Below the pieces are notes generated by a model. That model ran no database searches. It was given only the letters and a program-made list of their open reading frames with translations, and had not been told where the DNA came from. A stretch of 64,000 nucleotides of DNA from JAKFEE01 sp036675815 (lineage in GTDB: Bacteria; Pseudomonadota; Alphaproteobacteria; Rhodospirillales; Magnetospirillaceae), in NCBI GenBank assembly GCA_036675815.1, contig JAKFEE010000031.1:124001-188000 (forward strand). Reading direction: 5' to 3'. This document shows positions 49,949 through 59,123 of the stretch, piece after piece; the first letter of the stretch is position 1, and each line of letters starts with the position of its first letter. Position numbers and translations under genes: made by a program.

Positions 49949-50995
49949 GTGCTCACTTCTCTGCCTTTGACCGAAGGCCCCTCCTTGCCCACGCCAACCC
50001 GGCGGCGCGGTGGCCGGGTGGTGGGCAGCGAGGTCTATGCCGCGCTGGACCTCGGCACCAACAATTGCCGTATGTTGGTGGCGCGGCCGACGGGCAGCGG
50101 TTTTCATGTGGTCGACGCTTTTTCGCAGGCCACGCGGTTGGGCGAGGGGCTGGTCGGGGCGGGGCTGTTGTGCGATGCCGCGGTCGAGCGGACGCTGCGG
50201 GCGCTGGCGCAATGCGCCGCCAAGATGCGCCGCCGCGGCGCCACCCGCACCCGCCACGTCGCCACCCAGGCCTGCCGTCAGGCCGCCAACTGCGATACTT
50301 TCATCGCTCGTGTCGCCGACGAGACCGGCCTCGACATCGAGATCATCTCCGCCCAGGAAGAGGCGCGGCTGGCGCTGGCCGGCTGCGCCGCGCTGCTCGA
50401 CCGCCGGCTTGGGCACGCGCTGGTGTTCGACATTGGTGGCGGCTCGACCGAATTGATGTGGGTGCGCAGCGATCGCGGCACCCCCGCCCATATCGAGGCC
50501 ATGGCCAGCCTGCCGGTCGGCGTGGTGACCCTGGGCGAGAGCCACGCGGCGCAGCTGGCCACCGTCGAGGGCTATCACCGCACCGTCGAGGAGTTGGTCG
50601 AGCGGTTCCGCGGCTTCGAGGAGGATTGCCGGCTATGCGGCCGGATACGCGCCCGCAAGATGCAGATGCTGGGCACCTCGGGAACCGTGACCACGCTGGG
50701 CGCCGTCTATCTCGACCTGCCGCGCTATGACCGCGCCGCCGTCGACGGCCTGGCCATACCGTTCAGCGCCATCAGCAGCCTCAGTCACCGCCTGGCCGCC
50801 ATGACCCCGGAGCAGCGTGCCCTGCATTCCTGCATTGGCAGCGACCGCGCCGATCTCGTCGTCGCCGGCTGCGCCATCCTCGAAGCCATCTGCCAAATCT
50901 GGCCGCTCGGACGCCTGCGTGTGGCCGACCGCGGCGTGCGCGAAGGAATGTTGCTCAACATGATCAGGGCCGACATGGCCGCTGCCGCCGAATAA
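49949..50995 (+). CDS. ppx: Ppx/GppA family phosphatase
   Basis: This 348-residue ASKHA-fold phosphatase hydrolyses polyphosphate and/or pppGpp. Motifs are ALDLGTNNCRMLVA (about residues 34-47), ATQACRQAANCDTF, ISAQEEARLA and VFDIGGGSTELMWV (about 157-170). It lacks the C-terminal HD domain of long exopolyphosphatases, as is common in alphaproteobacterial copies. The start is GTG 49949 with GGAG upstream. The stop overlaps rlmE (TAATG). Confidence 0.9.
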   Translation: MLTSLPLTEGPSLPTPTRRRGGRVVGSEVYAALDLGTNNCRMLVARPTGSGFHVVDAFSQATRLGEGLVGAGLLCDAAVERTLRALAQCAAKMRRRGATRTRHVATQACRQAANCDTFIARVADETGLDIEIISAQEEARLALAGCAALLDRRLGHALVFDIGGGSTELMWVRSDRGTPAHIEAMASLPVGVVTLGESHAAQLATVEGYHRTVEELVERFRGFEEDCRLCGRIRARKMQMLGTSGTVTTLGAVYLDLPRYDRAAVDGLAIPFSAISSLSHRLAAMTPEQRALHSCIGSDRADLVVAGCAILEAICQIWPLGRLRVADRGVREGMLLNMIRADMAAAAE

Positions 50996-51711
50996 TGGCG
51001 AAGCGAGGCACACAGGGCGGCGGGCGCGGCTCGGGCAGCCGCATGGTCACTGAGCGCGTGCGCACCGCGCGCGGCCGCACGCCATCGTCGACCCGCTGGC
51101 TGGAGCGTCAGCTCAACGATCCGTACGTGCACGAGGCGCGGCGTCTTGGCTTGCGCTCGCGCGCCGCGTTCAAGCTGATCCAACTCGACGACCGCTTCCG
51201 CTTCCTCACGCCCGGCGCGCGCGTCGTCGATCTCGGCGCCGCTCCCGGCGGCTGGACCCAGGTGGCGGTGCAGCGGGTCAAGGCCGGCCAGCCCGGCGGC
51301 GGCCATGTCGTCGGCATCGACATCCTGGAGTGGGCGCCCCTCCCCGGTGCGGTGACGCTGCAGGCCGACTTCCTCGACGCGGCCGCTCCCGGCATGCTGA
51401 AAGAGGCGCTGGGCGGCAAGGCCGACGTCGTCCTCTCGGACATGGCGGCGCCCGCCACCGGCCACCCGCCCACCGACCACCTGCGCATCATCGCCATGGT
51501 CGAGGTGGCCCTGGATTTCGCCAAGGAAGTGCTGGCGCCGGGCGGCACCTTCGTCGCCAAGGTCTTCCAGGGCGGCACCGAACAGCGCCTGCTTGCCGAG
51601 ATGAAGCGCCTGTTCGCCACGGTCCGCCACGCCAAGCCGGCGGCCAGTCGCGCCGAATCGGCCGAAACCTACGTCGTCGCCACCGGCTTTCGTGGCGCCG
51701 ACGCCGGGTAG
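50995..51711 (+). CDS. rlmE: 23S rRNA (uridine-2'-O)-methyltransferase
   Basis: This 238-residue FtsJ-family enzyme methylates U2552 (E. coli numbering) of 23S rRNA late in ribosome assembly. The catalytic K-D-K-E tetrad is visible: Lys in RAAFKLIQLDD, Asp in DMAAPATGHPPTDH, Lys in FVAKVFQGG and Glu in SAETYVVATGF. The SAM site is VVDLGAAPGGWTQVA (about 75-89). A basic N-terminal extension (about 40 residues) is typical in this class. It is translationally coupled to ppx. Confidence 0.95.
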   Translation: MAKRGTQGGGRGSGSRMVTERVRTARGRTPSSTRWLERQLNDPYVHEARRLGLRSRAAFKLIQLDDRFRFLTPGARVVDLGAAPGGWTQVAVQRVKAGQPGGGHVVGIDILEWAPLPGAVTLQADFLDAAAPGMLKEALGGKADVVLSDMAAPATGHPPTDHLRIIAMVEVALDFAKEVLAPGGTFVAKVFQGGTEQRLLAEMKRLFATVRHAKPAASRAESAETYVVATGFRGADAG

Positions 51712-51713
51712 CA

Positions 51714-53084
51714 TCAGCCCGGCAGTTCGATCTCGTAATCCTCGAGTCGTACGTCGCGGTAGGCGGTGCGGTCGTCGGACGCGGCATAGGGAACCGGCCG
51801 CGTGCAGTCGAAGCCGACCTTCGTGCCGAGATAGCCGGGGAAGGTCGGATTCAGGCCATGGCCGAAGCAGTTCTCGATGCGGACGATACCGGTTGTGGGA
51901 TCGAGGCGGTTGGTCATCGCCCATTCGACGTCGCGAGGGCTGCGGATGTCGACGTCGTCGTCGACCACCGTCACCATCTTGAGCGGCGGAAAGGCGGCGA
52001 AGGCGGCCATGATCGTCTGCTTCGACCAGCCGGCGCGCAGCGGCCGCATCGCCACGACGGCATGGTAGAAGCCACAGCCGCCGTGCGAGAAAAAGACGTC
52101 CTTCACCCCCGGCACCTGACGCTGCAGCAGCGCCAGTACGTTTGCTTCGCCGAGCAGCCCCACCGAGTTCCACACCTCCTGGCCGGAAAGAATGGTCTGA
52201 TAGACCGGCTTGGCGCGGTGGTGCACCGCCAGCACCCGTACCAGCGGCCGTTTGTCCACCTTGGCATAATAGCCGGTGACCTCGGCAAACGGCCCTTCCT
52301 CGACGCGTTCCCCTGGCATGATCTGGCATTCCAGGGCGAACATGGCCTGGGCCAGCATCTCGGTGTCTCCGATTCTGCCTGGCACAAGTTCGACGGGAGC
52401 ACCGTGGAAGGCGCTGGCGATGCCCAGTTCGTCGGTGTCGATGGGGGCTGCCTCGGCCGGGGCGGCTGCGGCGAAATGCACGCCCGGGCCGACGCCGATG
52501 TTCAAGGTGAACTCCAGTGGCCGCCCCTGACGGTGTGCCTTGTCGAGATAGACCTCGAGGTGGCGTCCGGCATCGATGTTGATGGCCAGGCGGTCCGGCG
52601 CCACTACCAGGAAGCGCTGGATCGAGGCGTTGCGAATTCCGGTTTCGGGGTCGCGGGCGATAACCACGCCAGCGTCGATGTAAGGGCCGGCGTCGCGCAA
52701 GGCATGGGTGGGAATGGGCAGCCTATGGAGATCGACCTTCGGCTGGGAGACTTCGAGCACCGGCCCGGTTTGTCGCACCACCGGCGGGCAAGGCGCCTGC
52801 TGCCAGCTCGCGATACGCCCCGAGACATAGGCCGGCAGATCTTGCTCCGGCTGGTCGAGCAGATCAGCGAGGAGGGCGCGCGACCAGTAGAGACCGGTGA
52901 AGACCGGCACAGTGCTGCCCTTGATCCTTTCGAACAGCACCGCGGCCGGCCGCCCTTCCAGTCGCGCCGCCACCGCGGCCAGTTCGTGCACCGGATCCAC
53001 CTCGGTCTTGACGCGGGTCAGGCGGCCGCGCGCGTCGAGCCGGTCGATGATGCGGGACAGATCGCCGATCATTTCCTGTGCCAT
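51714..53084 (-). CDS. UbiD-family prenylated-FMN decarboxylase
   Basis: This 456-residue protein of the UbiD family makes reversible (de)carboxylation of aromatic or unsaturated acids with prenylated FMN. Characteristic segments are FERIKGSTVPVFTGL, PETGIRNASIQRF, GERVEEGPFAEVTGYYAKVD (Glu-rich active-site loop) and AMTNRLDPTTGIVRIENCFG. I start at ATG 53084 (AGGAGAA upstream). It is the last gene of a livKHMGF operon, so the importer probably delivers its substrate. No UbiX flavin prenyltransferase gene is in the window. Housekeeping UbiD (ubiquinone synthesis) is unlikely given this context. Confidence 0.87.
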   Translation of the reverse strand: MAQEMIGDLSRIIDRLDARGRLTRVKTEVDPVHELAAVAARLEGRPAAVLFERIKGSTVPVFTGLYWSRALLADLLDQPEQDLPAYVSGRIASWQQAPCPPVVRQTGPVLEVSQPKVDLHRLPIPTHALRDAGPYIDAGVVIARDPETGIRNASIQRFLVVAPDRLAINIDAGRHLEVYLDKAHRQGRPLEFTLNIGVGPGVHFAAAAPAEAAPIDTDELGIASAFHGAPVELVPGRIGDTEMLAQAMFALECQIMPGERVEEGPFAEVTGYYAKVDKRPLVRVLAVHHRAKPVYQTILSGQEVWNSVGLLGEANVLALLQRQVPGVKDVFFSHGGCGFYHAVVAMRPLRAGWSKQTIMAAFAAFPPLKMVTVVDDDVDIRSPRDVEWAMTNRLDPTTGIVRIENCFGHGLNPTFPGYLGTKVGFDCTRPVPYAASDDRTAYRDVRLEDYEIELPG

Positions 53085-53109
53085 GTCGTTCTCCTGGCTT
53101 GGGCGGGGG

Positions 53110-53823
53110 CTATTGGGCGACACCGACGAGCATCTGCAGCCTTGCCGGGTCCTGGCGCAAATCGGCGCTCGGACCATCAAACACGACGCGACCGCGGTTG
53201 AGGATCAGGCAGCGCGGCGCGAAGTCGAGGGCCAGGGCGGTCTTCTGTTCGACGAGGACCATGGCCAGTCCGTTCCGGCGCAGGTGGGCCAGAATGGCGA
53301 AGAGTTCCTCGACCACCACCGGTGCCAAGCCTTCGGAGGGCTCGTCGAGCAGCAGCACTCGTGGATTGAGCAGCAGCGCGCGGGCGATCGCCAACATCTG
53401 CTGCTCACCCCCGGAAAGCTGCTGTCCGCCGTTGTGGCGGCGTTCATGCAGGCGCGGAAAAACATTGAAGACCCGCTCGAGATTCCACGGCCCCGGCCGC
53501 GCCATGAGGGTGAGGTTTTCCAGCACCGACAGCGATGGGAAGATCTCGCGCTCCTGCGGTACATAGCCAAGGCCGGCGCGGCCTTTGCGATAGGCGGGAA
53601 GGGCAGTGACGTGACTGCCATCGAGGCGTATGGCGCCGCGCCGGAGGCGCGTATGCCCCATGATGGTTTCGAGCAAGGTCGTCTTGCCGACGCCGTTGCG
53701 GCCGATGACGGCGAGGCAGCCGCCGGCCGCCAGTTGGATGTCCACGTCCTCGAGGACGGTGGTCTCGTTCCAGCCGGCCCAGACGCCGCGCACTTCGAGC
53801 ACCGCGTCGGCCATCATTGTCAT
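53110..53823 (-). CDS. livF: LIV-type ABC importer, ATPase LivF
   Basis: This 237-residue ATPase has Walker A GRNGVGKTTLLETI (about residue 37), signature QLSGGEQQMLAIARAL, Walker B VLLLDEPSEGLAP and an H-loop replaced by Gln in VLVEQKTAL, as is usual in LivF. The VPQEREIFPSLSVLENL segment is typical. I chose ATG 53823, 5 bases after GAGG; 53817 is an alternative. It energises LivHM with LivG. Confidence 0.92.
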   Translation of the reverse strand: MTMMADAVLEVRGVWAGWNETTVLEDVDIQLAAGGCLAVIGRNGVGKTTLLETIMGHTRLRRGAIRLDGSHVTALPAYRKGRAGLGYVPQEREIFPSLSVLENLTLMARPGPWNLERVFNVFPRLHERRHNGGQQLSGGEQQMLAIARALLLNPRVLLLDEPSEGLAPVVVEELFAILAHLRRNGLAMVLVEQKTALALDFAPRCLILNRGRVVFDGPSADLRQDPARLQMLVGVAQ

Positions 53824-53824
53824 C

Positions 53825-54580
53825 TCAACCTCGCACCTGGGCATTGCCGAGATATATCTCCTGCACCTTGCGGTCACTGGCGATCTCGGCAGGGCTGGCC
53901 GAGGCGAAGATGCGGCCGGCCACCATGACCGTGACGGTGCGGGCGAAGCGGAACACCACATCCATGTCGTGCTCGATGATCAGCACGGCCATGTCCTCGT
54001 CGAGACTGTCCAGCACGTCGAGGATGAGATGAGTTTCCAGCGACGGCACGCCGGCAGCCGGCTCGTCGAGCAGCAATACCCGCGGGCGGCAGGCCAGCGC
54101 GACCGCCAGCTCCACCAGGCGTTGTCGGCCGTACGGCAAGTCGCGCACCATACGATCGGCGTCTGCGGCCAAACCAAGCCGCTCGAGCAGCCCGAAGGCC
54201 TGCTCGACGAGGCTCGTGTGGCGCCCGAACGGCCGCCATGCCGAGCGGTCTGCACCGGTTTCGCGGGCCACCGCCAGCGCGACGTTGTCGAGGGCGGTCA
54301 GGTCCCGGAAGAGCTGGTTTATTTGGAAGGTGCGGGCCATGCCGCAGCGGGCGCGGGCGGCGGCATCCAGGCGCGTGACGTCGCGGCCGTCGAACCGCAC
54401 GCTGCCGCTGGAGGGAGCCAGTACGCCGGAAATCAGATTGACCAGCGTCGTCTTACCAGCCCCGTTGGGGCCGATCAGCGCATGGCGGGCGCCGTGCGGC
54501 AGGTCGAGGTCGATGCCACTGGCGACCACCAGCGAGCCGAAGCTTTTGCCGAGGTTGCGTATCTGCAGCAGCGCCGTCAT
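53825..54580 (-). CDS. livG: LIV-type ABC importer, ATPase LivG
   Basis: This 251-residue ATPase has Walker A GPNGAGKTTLVNLISG (about residue 34), LivG-typical RTFQINQLFRDLTALDNV, signature-like LPYGRQRLVELAVAL, Walker B VLLLDEPAAGVP and His in IIEHDMDVVF. It overlaps livM by 4 bases and is followed at once by livF. Confidence 0.92.
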   Translation of the reverse strand: MTALLQIRNLGKSFGSLVVASGIDLDLPHGARHALIGPNGAGKTTLVNLISGVLAPSSGSVRFDGRDVTRLDAAARARCGMARTFQINQLFRDLTALDNVALAVARETGADRSAWRPFGRHTSLVEQAFGLLERLGLAADADRMVRDLPYGRQRLVELAVALACRPRVLLLDEPAAGVPSLETHLILDVLDSLDEDMAVLIIEHDMDVVFRFARTVTVMVAGRIFASASPAEIASDRKVQEIYLGNAQVRG

Positions 54581-55554
54581 CGTCGTGCCAACCGGGCCAG
54601 GATGCCGCACAACCCGCCACGGGCGAGCAGGACGATGGCGAGCAATACCATGCCGACGCCGAGCCCCCAATAGGCGGGGCTGAGCTTCGCCAACTCGTGC
54701 TCCAGCACCATATAGACCAACACGCCGAAGAAGGCGCCGTAAAGCCGGCCGGTGCCGCCGAGGACCAGCATGACGAGCGCCGTGCCGGAGCGGGCGAAGC
54801 TCAGCGTGTCGATGGTGACGAAGGCGCTGAACTGCGCCAGCAACCCGCCCGCCAAGCCAGCCAGTCCGGCCGACAGCGTGTAGACCGCGACCATCCGGCG
54901 ATGGACGTCGTAGCCGATGGCGCTCATGCGGCGCGCGTTGCCGCGGATGCCCTGCAGCGACAGGCCGAAGGGGGCGTGTACCAGCCGCCGCACCACCAGA
55001 AAGCACAAGAACAGCACGCCGACGCTGTAGCAATAGTAGGTGCGCGCCCATAGATCGTTGTCGAAGACGCCAAACAGCGGCGCAATACGAATGCCGGTCA
55101 GCCCGTCGTAGCCGCCGGTGACCGCGGCCCCGGCATTGACCGTCTCATGCAAGAGCATGGCGCTCGCCAAGGTCAGCATGATCAGGGTCAGCCCGTGGTA
55201 GCGCAGCAAGAACCATCCGGTCAGCGCGCCGCCCGCGGCGGCGACGACCCCCGCCGCGGCCAGCAGCGTCAGGGGTTCGTGCCAATCCGCGTGGATGGAC
55301 AACAGCCCGACGGCATAGGCGCCAAGCCCGAAGAAGGCGGCATGGCCAAGAGTGACGATTCCGGCATAGCCGACGATCAGATCCAGCGACAACACGAACA
55401 GAATGGTGATGGCGATCTGGGTGCCGAACGCCAGATAGCCCGGCAGCAGGAAAAAGGCGGCGATGGCAGCCAGCCATGGCAAGGCCTCGTACCAGCGCCA
55501 GCGGTGGCGGACGATGGCGGGCACCGCGGCGGCCACGGCCGTCTCGGCGTTCAC
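54577..55554 (-). CDS. livM: LIV-type ABC importer, permease LivM
   Basis: This 325-residue permease has about nine membrane helices and the LivM core DLIVGYAGIVTLGHAAFFGLG (split; about residues 58-78) and GIRGNARRMSAIGYDV, the ATPase-contact loop. The start is GTG 55554, overlapping the livH stop (GTGA). Together with LivH it forms the membrane channel. Confidence 0.92.
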   Translation of the reverse strand: MNAETAVAAAVPAIVRHRWRWYEALPWLAAIAAFFLLPGYLAFGTQIAITILFVLSLDLIVGYAGIVTLGHAAFFGLGAYAVGLLSIHADWHEPLTLLAAAGVVAAAGGALTGWFLLRYHGLTLIMLTLASAMLLHETVNAGAAVTGGYDGLTGIRIAPLFGVFDNDLWARTYYCYSVGVLFLCFLVVRRLVHAPFGLSLQGIRGNARRMSAIGYDVHRRMVAVYTLSAGLAGLAGGLLAQFSAFVTIDTLSFARSGTALVMLVLGGTGRLYGAFFGVLVYMVLEHELAKLSPAYWGLGVGMVLLAIVLLARGGLCGILARLARR

Positions 55555-56417
55555 CGCGCCCGCCCCAGCAGCCCCGCCGGCCGCCACATCAGCAGGGCCA
55601 CGGTCAGCACGTAGATGAAGAAGCTGCCCCCCTGGGGGAACAGGTATTTGCCGGCGGTGTCGCAGACGCCCAGCAGCAAGGCGGCGACGAAGGTTCCGCG
55701 CACGCTGCCGAGGCCGCCGACGGCGACGACGATCAGGAACAGCACCAGATACTGGGTGGCGAAATTGGGGCCGAGACCGACGATCTCGATGGCCAGCCCG
55801 CCGCCCAGGGCCGAGAGGCCGCTGCCGATGGCGAACACCAGGGTGAACAGGCCGCCGACGTCGAGGCCGAGCGACGTCGCCATATGCCTGTTGTCCACGG
55901 CCGCCCGGATGCGCGCCCCGAGGCGGGTGCGCTCGATGCCGAACCACAGTGCGAGAAACAGCGCGATGCCGAACACGATGATAGTGGCGCGATAGGTCGG
56001 CACCTGGCGGAAGCCGATGTCGAGGCGGCCGGTGAGGCCCGCGGGTAGCGCCACCGTCTGCGGCGTGGGGCCGTAGAGCAGGATGGCACCCGCCGTGGCC
56101 ATCATGATCAGTCCGATGCAGGCCGTGACCTGATCGAGTTCCGGCGCCTCATACAGGCGGGCGTAAACCAGCCGCTCCAGGACCACGCTCGCGGCCGCCA
56201 CCACCGCGAAGGCGGCGGCAAGCCCGGCGAAGAACGGCACCCCGACGACGGTCGTCGCCGTCACCAGCACATAGCCGCCGGCCATGGCGAAGGCGCCGTG
56301 GGCCAGGTTCACCACCTTCATCAACCCCATGGTCACCGACAGACCCACGGAGATGATGAACAACACCATGGCATAGGCCACGCCGTCGAACAGGATGCTT
56401 GCCGTGGCTTCGATCAT
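55551..56417 (-). CDS. livH: LIV-type ABC importer, permease LivH
   Basis: This 288-residue, eight-helix permease has the LivH signature LSVTMGLMKVVNLAHGAFAM (about residues 25-44) and the EAA-like loop FVAALLLGVCDTAGKYLFP. It lies 46 bases after the binding-protein gene and overlaps livM. Confidence 0.92.
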   Translation of the reverse strand: MIEATASILFDGVAYAMVLFIISVGLSVTMGLMKVVNLAHGAFAMAGGYVLVTATTVVGVPFFAGLAAAFAVVAAASVVLERLVYARLYEAPELDQVTACIGLIMMATAGAILLYGPTPQTVALPAGLTGRLDIGFRQVPTYRATIIVFGIALFLALWFGIERTRLGARIRAAVDNRHMATSLGLDVGGLFTLVFAIGSGLSALGGGLAIEIVGLGPNFATQYLVLFLIVVAVGGLGSVRGTFVAALLLGVCDTAGKYLFPQGGSFFIYVLTVALLMWRPAGLLGRAR

Positions 56418-56463
56418 CCGGCCTCGAGTGACGTCTCGTCAGCGGACAGAGCCGCGATGCGTT

Positions 56464-57660
56464 TCACCAGGTGGCGCACTTGCCGATCCTCGCCTCCTTG
56501 CACGGGTCCTTGACCTGGGGATAGGTCTCGAGCACGCGGTTGCGCAGCCGGCCGTCCTTCACGATCAGTTCCTGGATCGTCTCGTTGTGGACGATGTCGC
56601 GGGTGTCGGCGTCGATGGCGATCGGCCCGCGCGGACTATCGAAGCGCCATCCGCGGATGGCCTGCATGGCCTTGTCGCCGTCGATCTTGCCGCCCAGCGT
56701 CTTGGTGACGTGCGCGATCAGCGCCATGCCGTCCCAGCCGGCCACCGCCATGAAGTCGGGAATGGCATTTGGGCCGTATTCCTGCTTCCACGCCTGGACA
56801 AAGGCGCGGTTGGCCGGCGTGTCGTAGTCGGCTGCGTAGTGGAAGGCGGTGATCATCCCGGCCGCAGCCTTGTCCATGCTCGGCAGCATGGTGTCCTGCA
56901 CCAGTTCACCGGGGCCGATGAGCTTGATGCCGGCGTCGCCCATGCCGAGGTTGGCGTAGGTCTTGACCAGGGCCGACAGGTGATTGCCCGATGGCACGAA
57001 GGCGTAGAAGCAGTTGGGCTTGGCGTCCTTCACCCGCTGCAGGAACGGCGTAAAGTCGGGAACCTCTTGCGGCCCGGCCATGGGCAGGGCCTCGATCAGC
57101 TTGCCGCCCTTTTCCTCGTAGGTGCGCTGGAAGGCCGCGAGGCTGTCCTTGCCGGGCGGGTAGTCGGTGTAGCCGACGATGGCCGTCTTGCACGCAAGCT
57201 TTTCGGCGGCGTAGTGGCCCATAAGGCTGCCGGCCTGCCACATGGTGAAGGAGACGCGGGCGATGTAGGGCGACAGGCTGGGGATCCACGACGTGGCGGC
57301 GTTCATGACGATGACCGGCGCCTTGGCCTGGCTGGCCAGCGGCGCCACGGCGATCGCCTGCGGCGAGAAGACGAAGCCGGCCAGGATGCTGGCGCCCTCA
57401 CGGGTGAGCAGTTCCTGCGCGGCGGTCTTCGCCGTATCGGCCGAGGCCCCCTTGGTGTCGCGCTTGATCAGTTCCACGGTGTGGCCGCCGAAGGCCGCGG
57501 GATTGGCCTTCTGGTAAAGCAGCATGCCCCGCTCGATCTGCTCGCCGAATTCGGAGGCGCCGCCGGAGAACGGCAGGATCAGTCCGACCCGGACCGTCTC
57601 GGCCGCCGCAGGCAGGGCAAGCGTGATGGCAAGCGACGAAAAGAGTGCGAGGCGAAGCAT
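56464..57660 (-). CDS. LIV-type ABC importer, substrate-binding protein
   Basis: This 398-residue periplasmic binding protein has a Sec signal ending in AAAE and a mature start TVRVGLILPFSGGASEFGEQI. GFVFSPQAIAVAPLASQAKAP and FMAVAGWDGMALIAHV are typical of the ABC amide/aromatic acid branch of LivK proteins. Such proteins often bind aromatic acids in alphaproteobacteria. Coupling to a UbiD decarboxylase supports an aromatic or unsaturated acid ligand (inference). It is the first gene of the operon. Confidence 0.9.
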   Translation of the reverse strand: MLRLALFSSLAITLALPAAAETVRVGLILPFSGGASEFGEQIERGMLLYQKANPAAFGGHTVELIKRDTKGASADTAKTAAQELLTREGASILAGFVFSPQAIAVAPLASQAKAPVIVMNAATSWIPSLSPYIARVSFTMWQAGSLMGHYAAEKLACKTAIVGYTDYPPGKDSLAAFQRTYEEKGGKLIEALPMAGPQEVPDFTPFLQRVKDAKPNCFYAFVPSGNHLSALVKTYANLGMGDAGIKLIGPGELVQDTMLPSMDKAAAGMITAFHYAADYDTPANRAFVQAWKQEYGPNAIPDFMAVAGWDGMALIAHVTKTLGGKIDGDKAMQAIRGWRFDSPRGPIAIDADTRDIVHNETIQELIVKDGRLRNRVLETYPQVKDPCKEARIGKCATW

Positions 57661-57898
57661 CTCTGTCCTCCCTTGATGGCGGCTGATCCCGGGCCGATGG
57701 CGCCCAGGTTGTCACATGGCCACCAATGGTGCGTTCAACCCGCGGCCGTCCACAACACGACATTGGTCTTGGGGTTCGCGGCAGCCGTACGGCGTAGCGA
57801 CGCCGGCAACGGGGAAACGGCCGGCGCCTTGCCCTTGCCCGGCGGCCGGGCCTGCGGCTATGTTCGCCGCTCGAACTTCACCGTCAGGGGATAGGCAA

Positions 57899-58165
57899 GT
57901 GACGGATGTGCTTGAGAAGGTCGCCGACGTCGGCGGCATCGCCACGGACCGCCTGCGCTCGTTCATCGAGCGCGTCGAGCGGCTCGAGGAAGAAAAGGGC
58001 AATATCCAGAAGGACATCAAGGAGGTCTACGCCGAGGCCAAGGGCACCGGCTTCGACGTCAAGATCATCCGGCAAATCGTTCGCCTGAGGAAGATCGAGG
58101 AGCACGTCCGCAAGGAGACCGACGAGCTGCTGGATCTCTACAAGCGTGCCATCGGCATGGAATGA
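57899..58165 (+). CDS. gapR: GapR/DUF2312 nucleoid-associated protein
   Basis: This 88-residue helical protein contains RLRSFIERVERLEEEKGNIQ (about residues 18-37), YAEAKGTGFDVKIIRQIVRL (about 46-65) and KEEx-like ETDELLDLYKRAIG, the conserved GapR pattern. GapR clamps overtwisted DNA ahead of polymerases and aids topoisomerases; it is essential or near-essential in Caulobacter. It is a strong marker for Alphaproteobacteria. GTG 57899 is preceded by AGGGGATAGG. Confidence 0.93.
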   Translation: MTDVLEKVADVGGIATDRLRSFIERVERLEEEKGNIQKDIKEVYAEAKGTGFDVKIIRQIVRLRKIEEHVRKETDELLDLYKRAIGME

Positions 58166-58940
58166 GCGGCATGGCGGCGGCCTTCAGGTCGCCGTCATGA
58201 GCGACCTGCACCTCGAAGGGGGATCGTGGGCGCCGTCGCCGTGTGACGCGGCGCTGGTGCTGCTGGCCGGCGACATCGATCAGGGCGTCGGCGGCATCGC
58301 CTGGGCGGCGGACCATCTCGCCGGGACGCCGGTGCTGTATGTCGCCGGGAATCACGAGCATTGGGGCGCGCCATCGGTCGAGCGCTCTACCACCGATCTC
58401 GCCGCAGCCGCCGCCCGAACCGAAAACGTGCGCTTCCTCGAACGTCGCGAATTGCAGTTCCATGTCGTCGACCGCTGCCTCCGCGTGCTCGGCTGTACCC
58501 TGTGGACGGACCATGCCGTGCGTGGCGAGGCGGCGGAGGCGGGGCGAATGGGCCAAGACGACGGCAGCGGCAAGGACTGCCGCAATATCCGCCGGCAGGA
58601 CGGCACCTTGGTGACCGTCGACGATCTCGTGGAGTGGCACAGGCAGTCGCGCGCCTGGCTGGCAAGCCGCCTGTCGCAGGCCTTCTCGGGCACCACCATC
58701 GTCGTCAGCCATCATGCGCCGAGCCTGCGGTCGCTGCCGCCGCGTCGGCGCGACGGTCCGCGCGCCGCCGACGCCGCCAGCGATCTCGACGCGTTGATCG
58801 CCCGTACCCAGCCGGCGCTGTGGGTGCATGGTCACAGCCATTACGATGCCGACTATCGTATCGGCGAGACGCGCATTGTCAGTCGCCAGCGAATTTCGGC
58901 CGAAAACGCCGACTACCAGCCGCTGATCGTCGAAATCTAA
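58146..58940 (+). CDS. Calcineurin-like metallophosphoesterase
   Basis: This protein of up to 264 residues has all metal motifs of the family: SDLHLE (about 19-24), AGDID, GNHEHWG, SHHAPS and HGHSHYD. The C-terminal ISAENADYQPLIVEI is common in the short bacterial branch that acts on unknown phosphodiesters. The start is uncertain: GTG 58146 overlaps the gapR end by 20 bases, and ATG 58197 would remove the first strand. Substrate unknown. Confidence 0.82.
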   Translation: MPSAWNERHGGGLQVAVMSDLHLEGGSWAPSPCDAALVLLAGDIDQGVGGIAWAADHLAGTPVLYVAGNHEHWGAPSVERSTTDLAAAAARTENVRFLERRELQFHVVDRCLRVLGCTLWTDHAVRGEAAEAGRMGQDDGSGKDCRNIRRQDGTLVTVDDLVEWHRQSRAWLASRLSQAFSGTTIVVSHHAPSLRSLPPRRRDGPRAADAASDLDALIARTQPALWVHGHSHYDADYRIGETRIVSRQRISAENADYQPLIVEI

Positions 58941-59048
58941 CGATCGCCGTCAATTGACGAAGCCAGCATACCGGTGCGCGATTCCAGCGGCTTAACTCTT
59001 TCCTAATTTTAGACAACACTCGGCCGCGCGTAGGGATGATCAACTATA

Positions 59049-59062
59049 TTGATCTAGCGCAA
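59049..59062. promoter_or_regulatory. FNR/FixK-type box upstream of the GMC oxidoreductase
   Basis: TTGATCTAGCGCAA matches the anaerobox TTGAT-N4-ATCAA except for CG in place of AT in the second half, a variant frequent in alphaproteobacterial FnrL/FixK sites. It is centred about 68 bases before the ATG at 59124. It overlaps a wider dyad GATCAA-ctata-TTGATC (59038-59054). Oxygen- or nitric-oxide-dependent control is suggested. Confidence 0.55.
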
Positions 59063-59123
59063 GTTTCCGGCGGGCGATTTTGGGGCATAGTCGGCGACTT
59101 TAAAATTTGGCGCTCCCAGGACT

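Noticed and set aside
51330..53201. Plus-strand frame of 623 codons over the UbiD gene
   Set aside because: The minus strand carries a clear UbiD protein with a good ribosome binding site. The plus frame is its antisense and also runs over the end of rlmE in the wrong frame.
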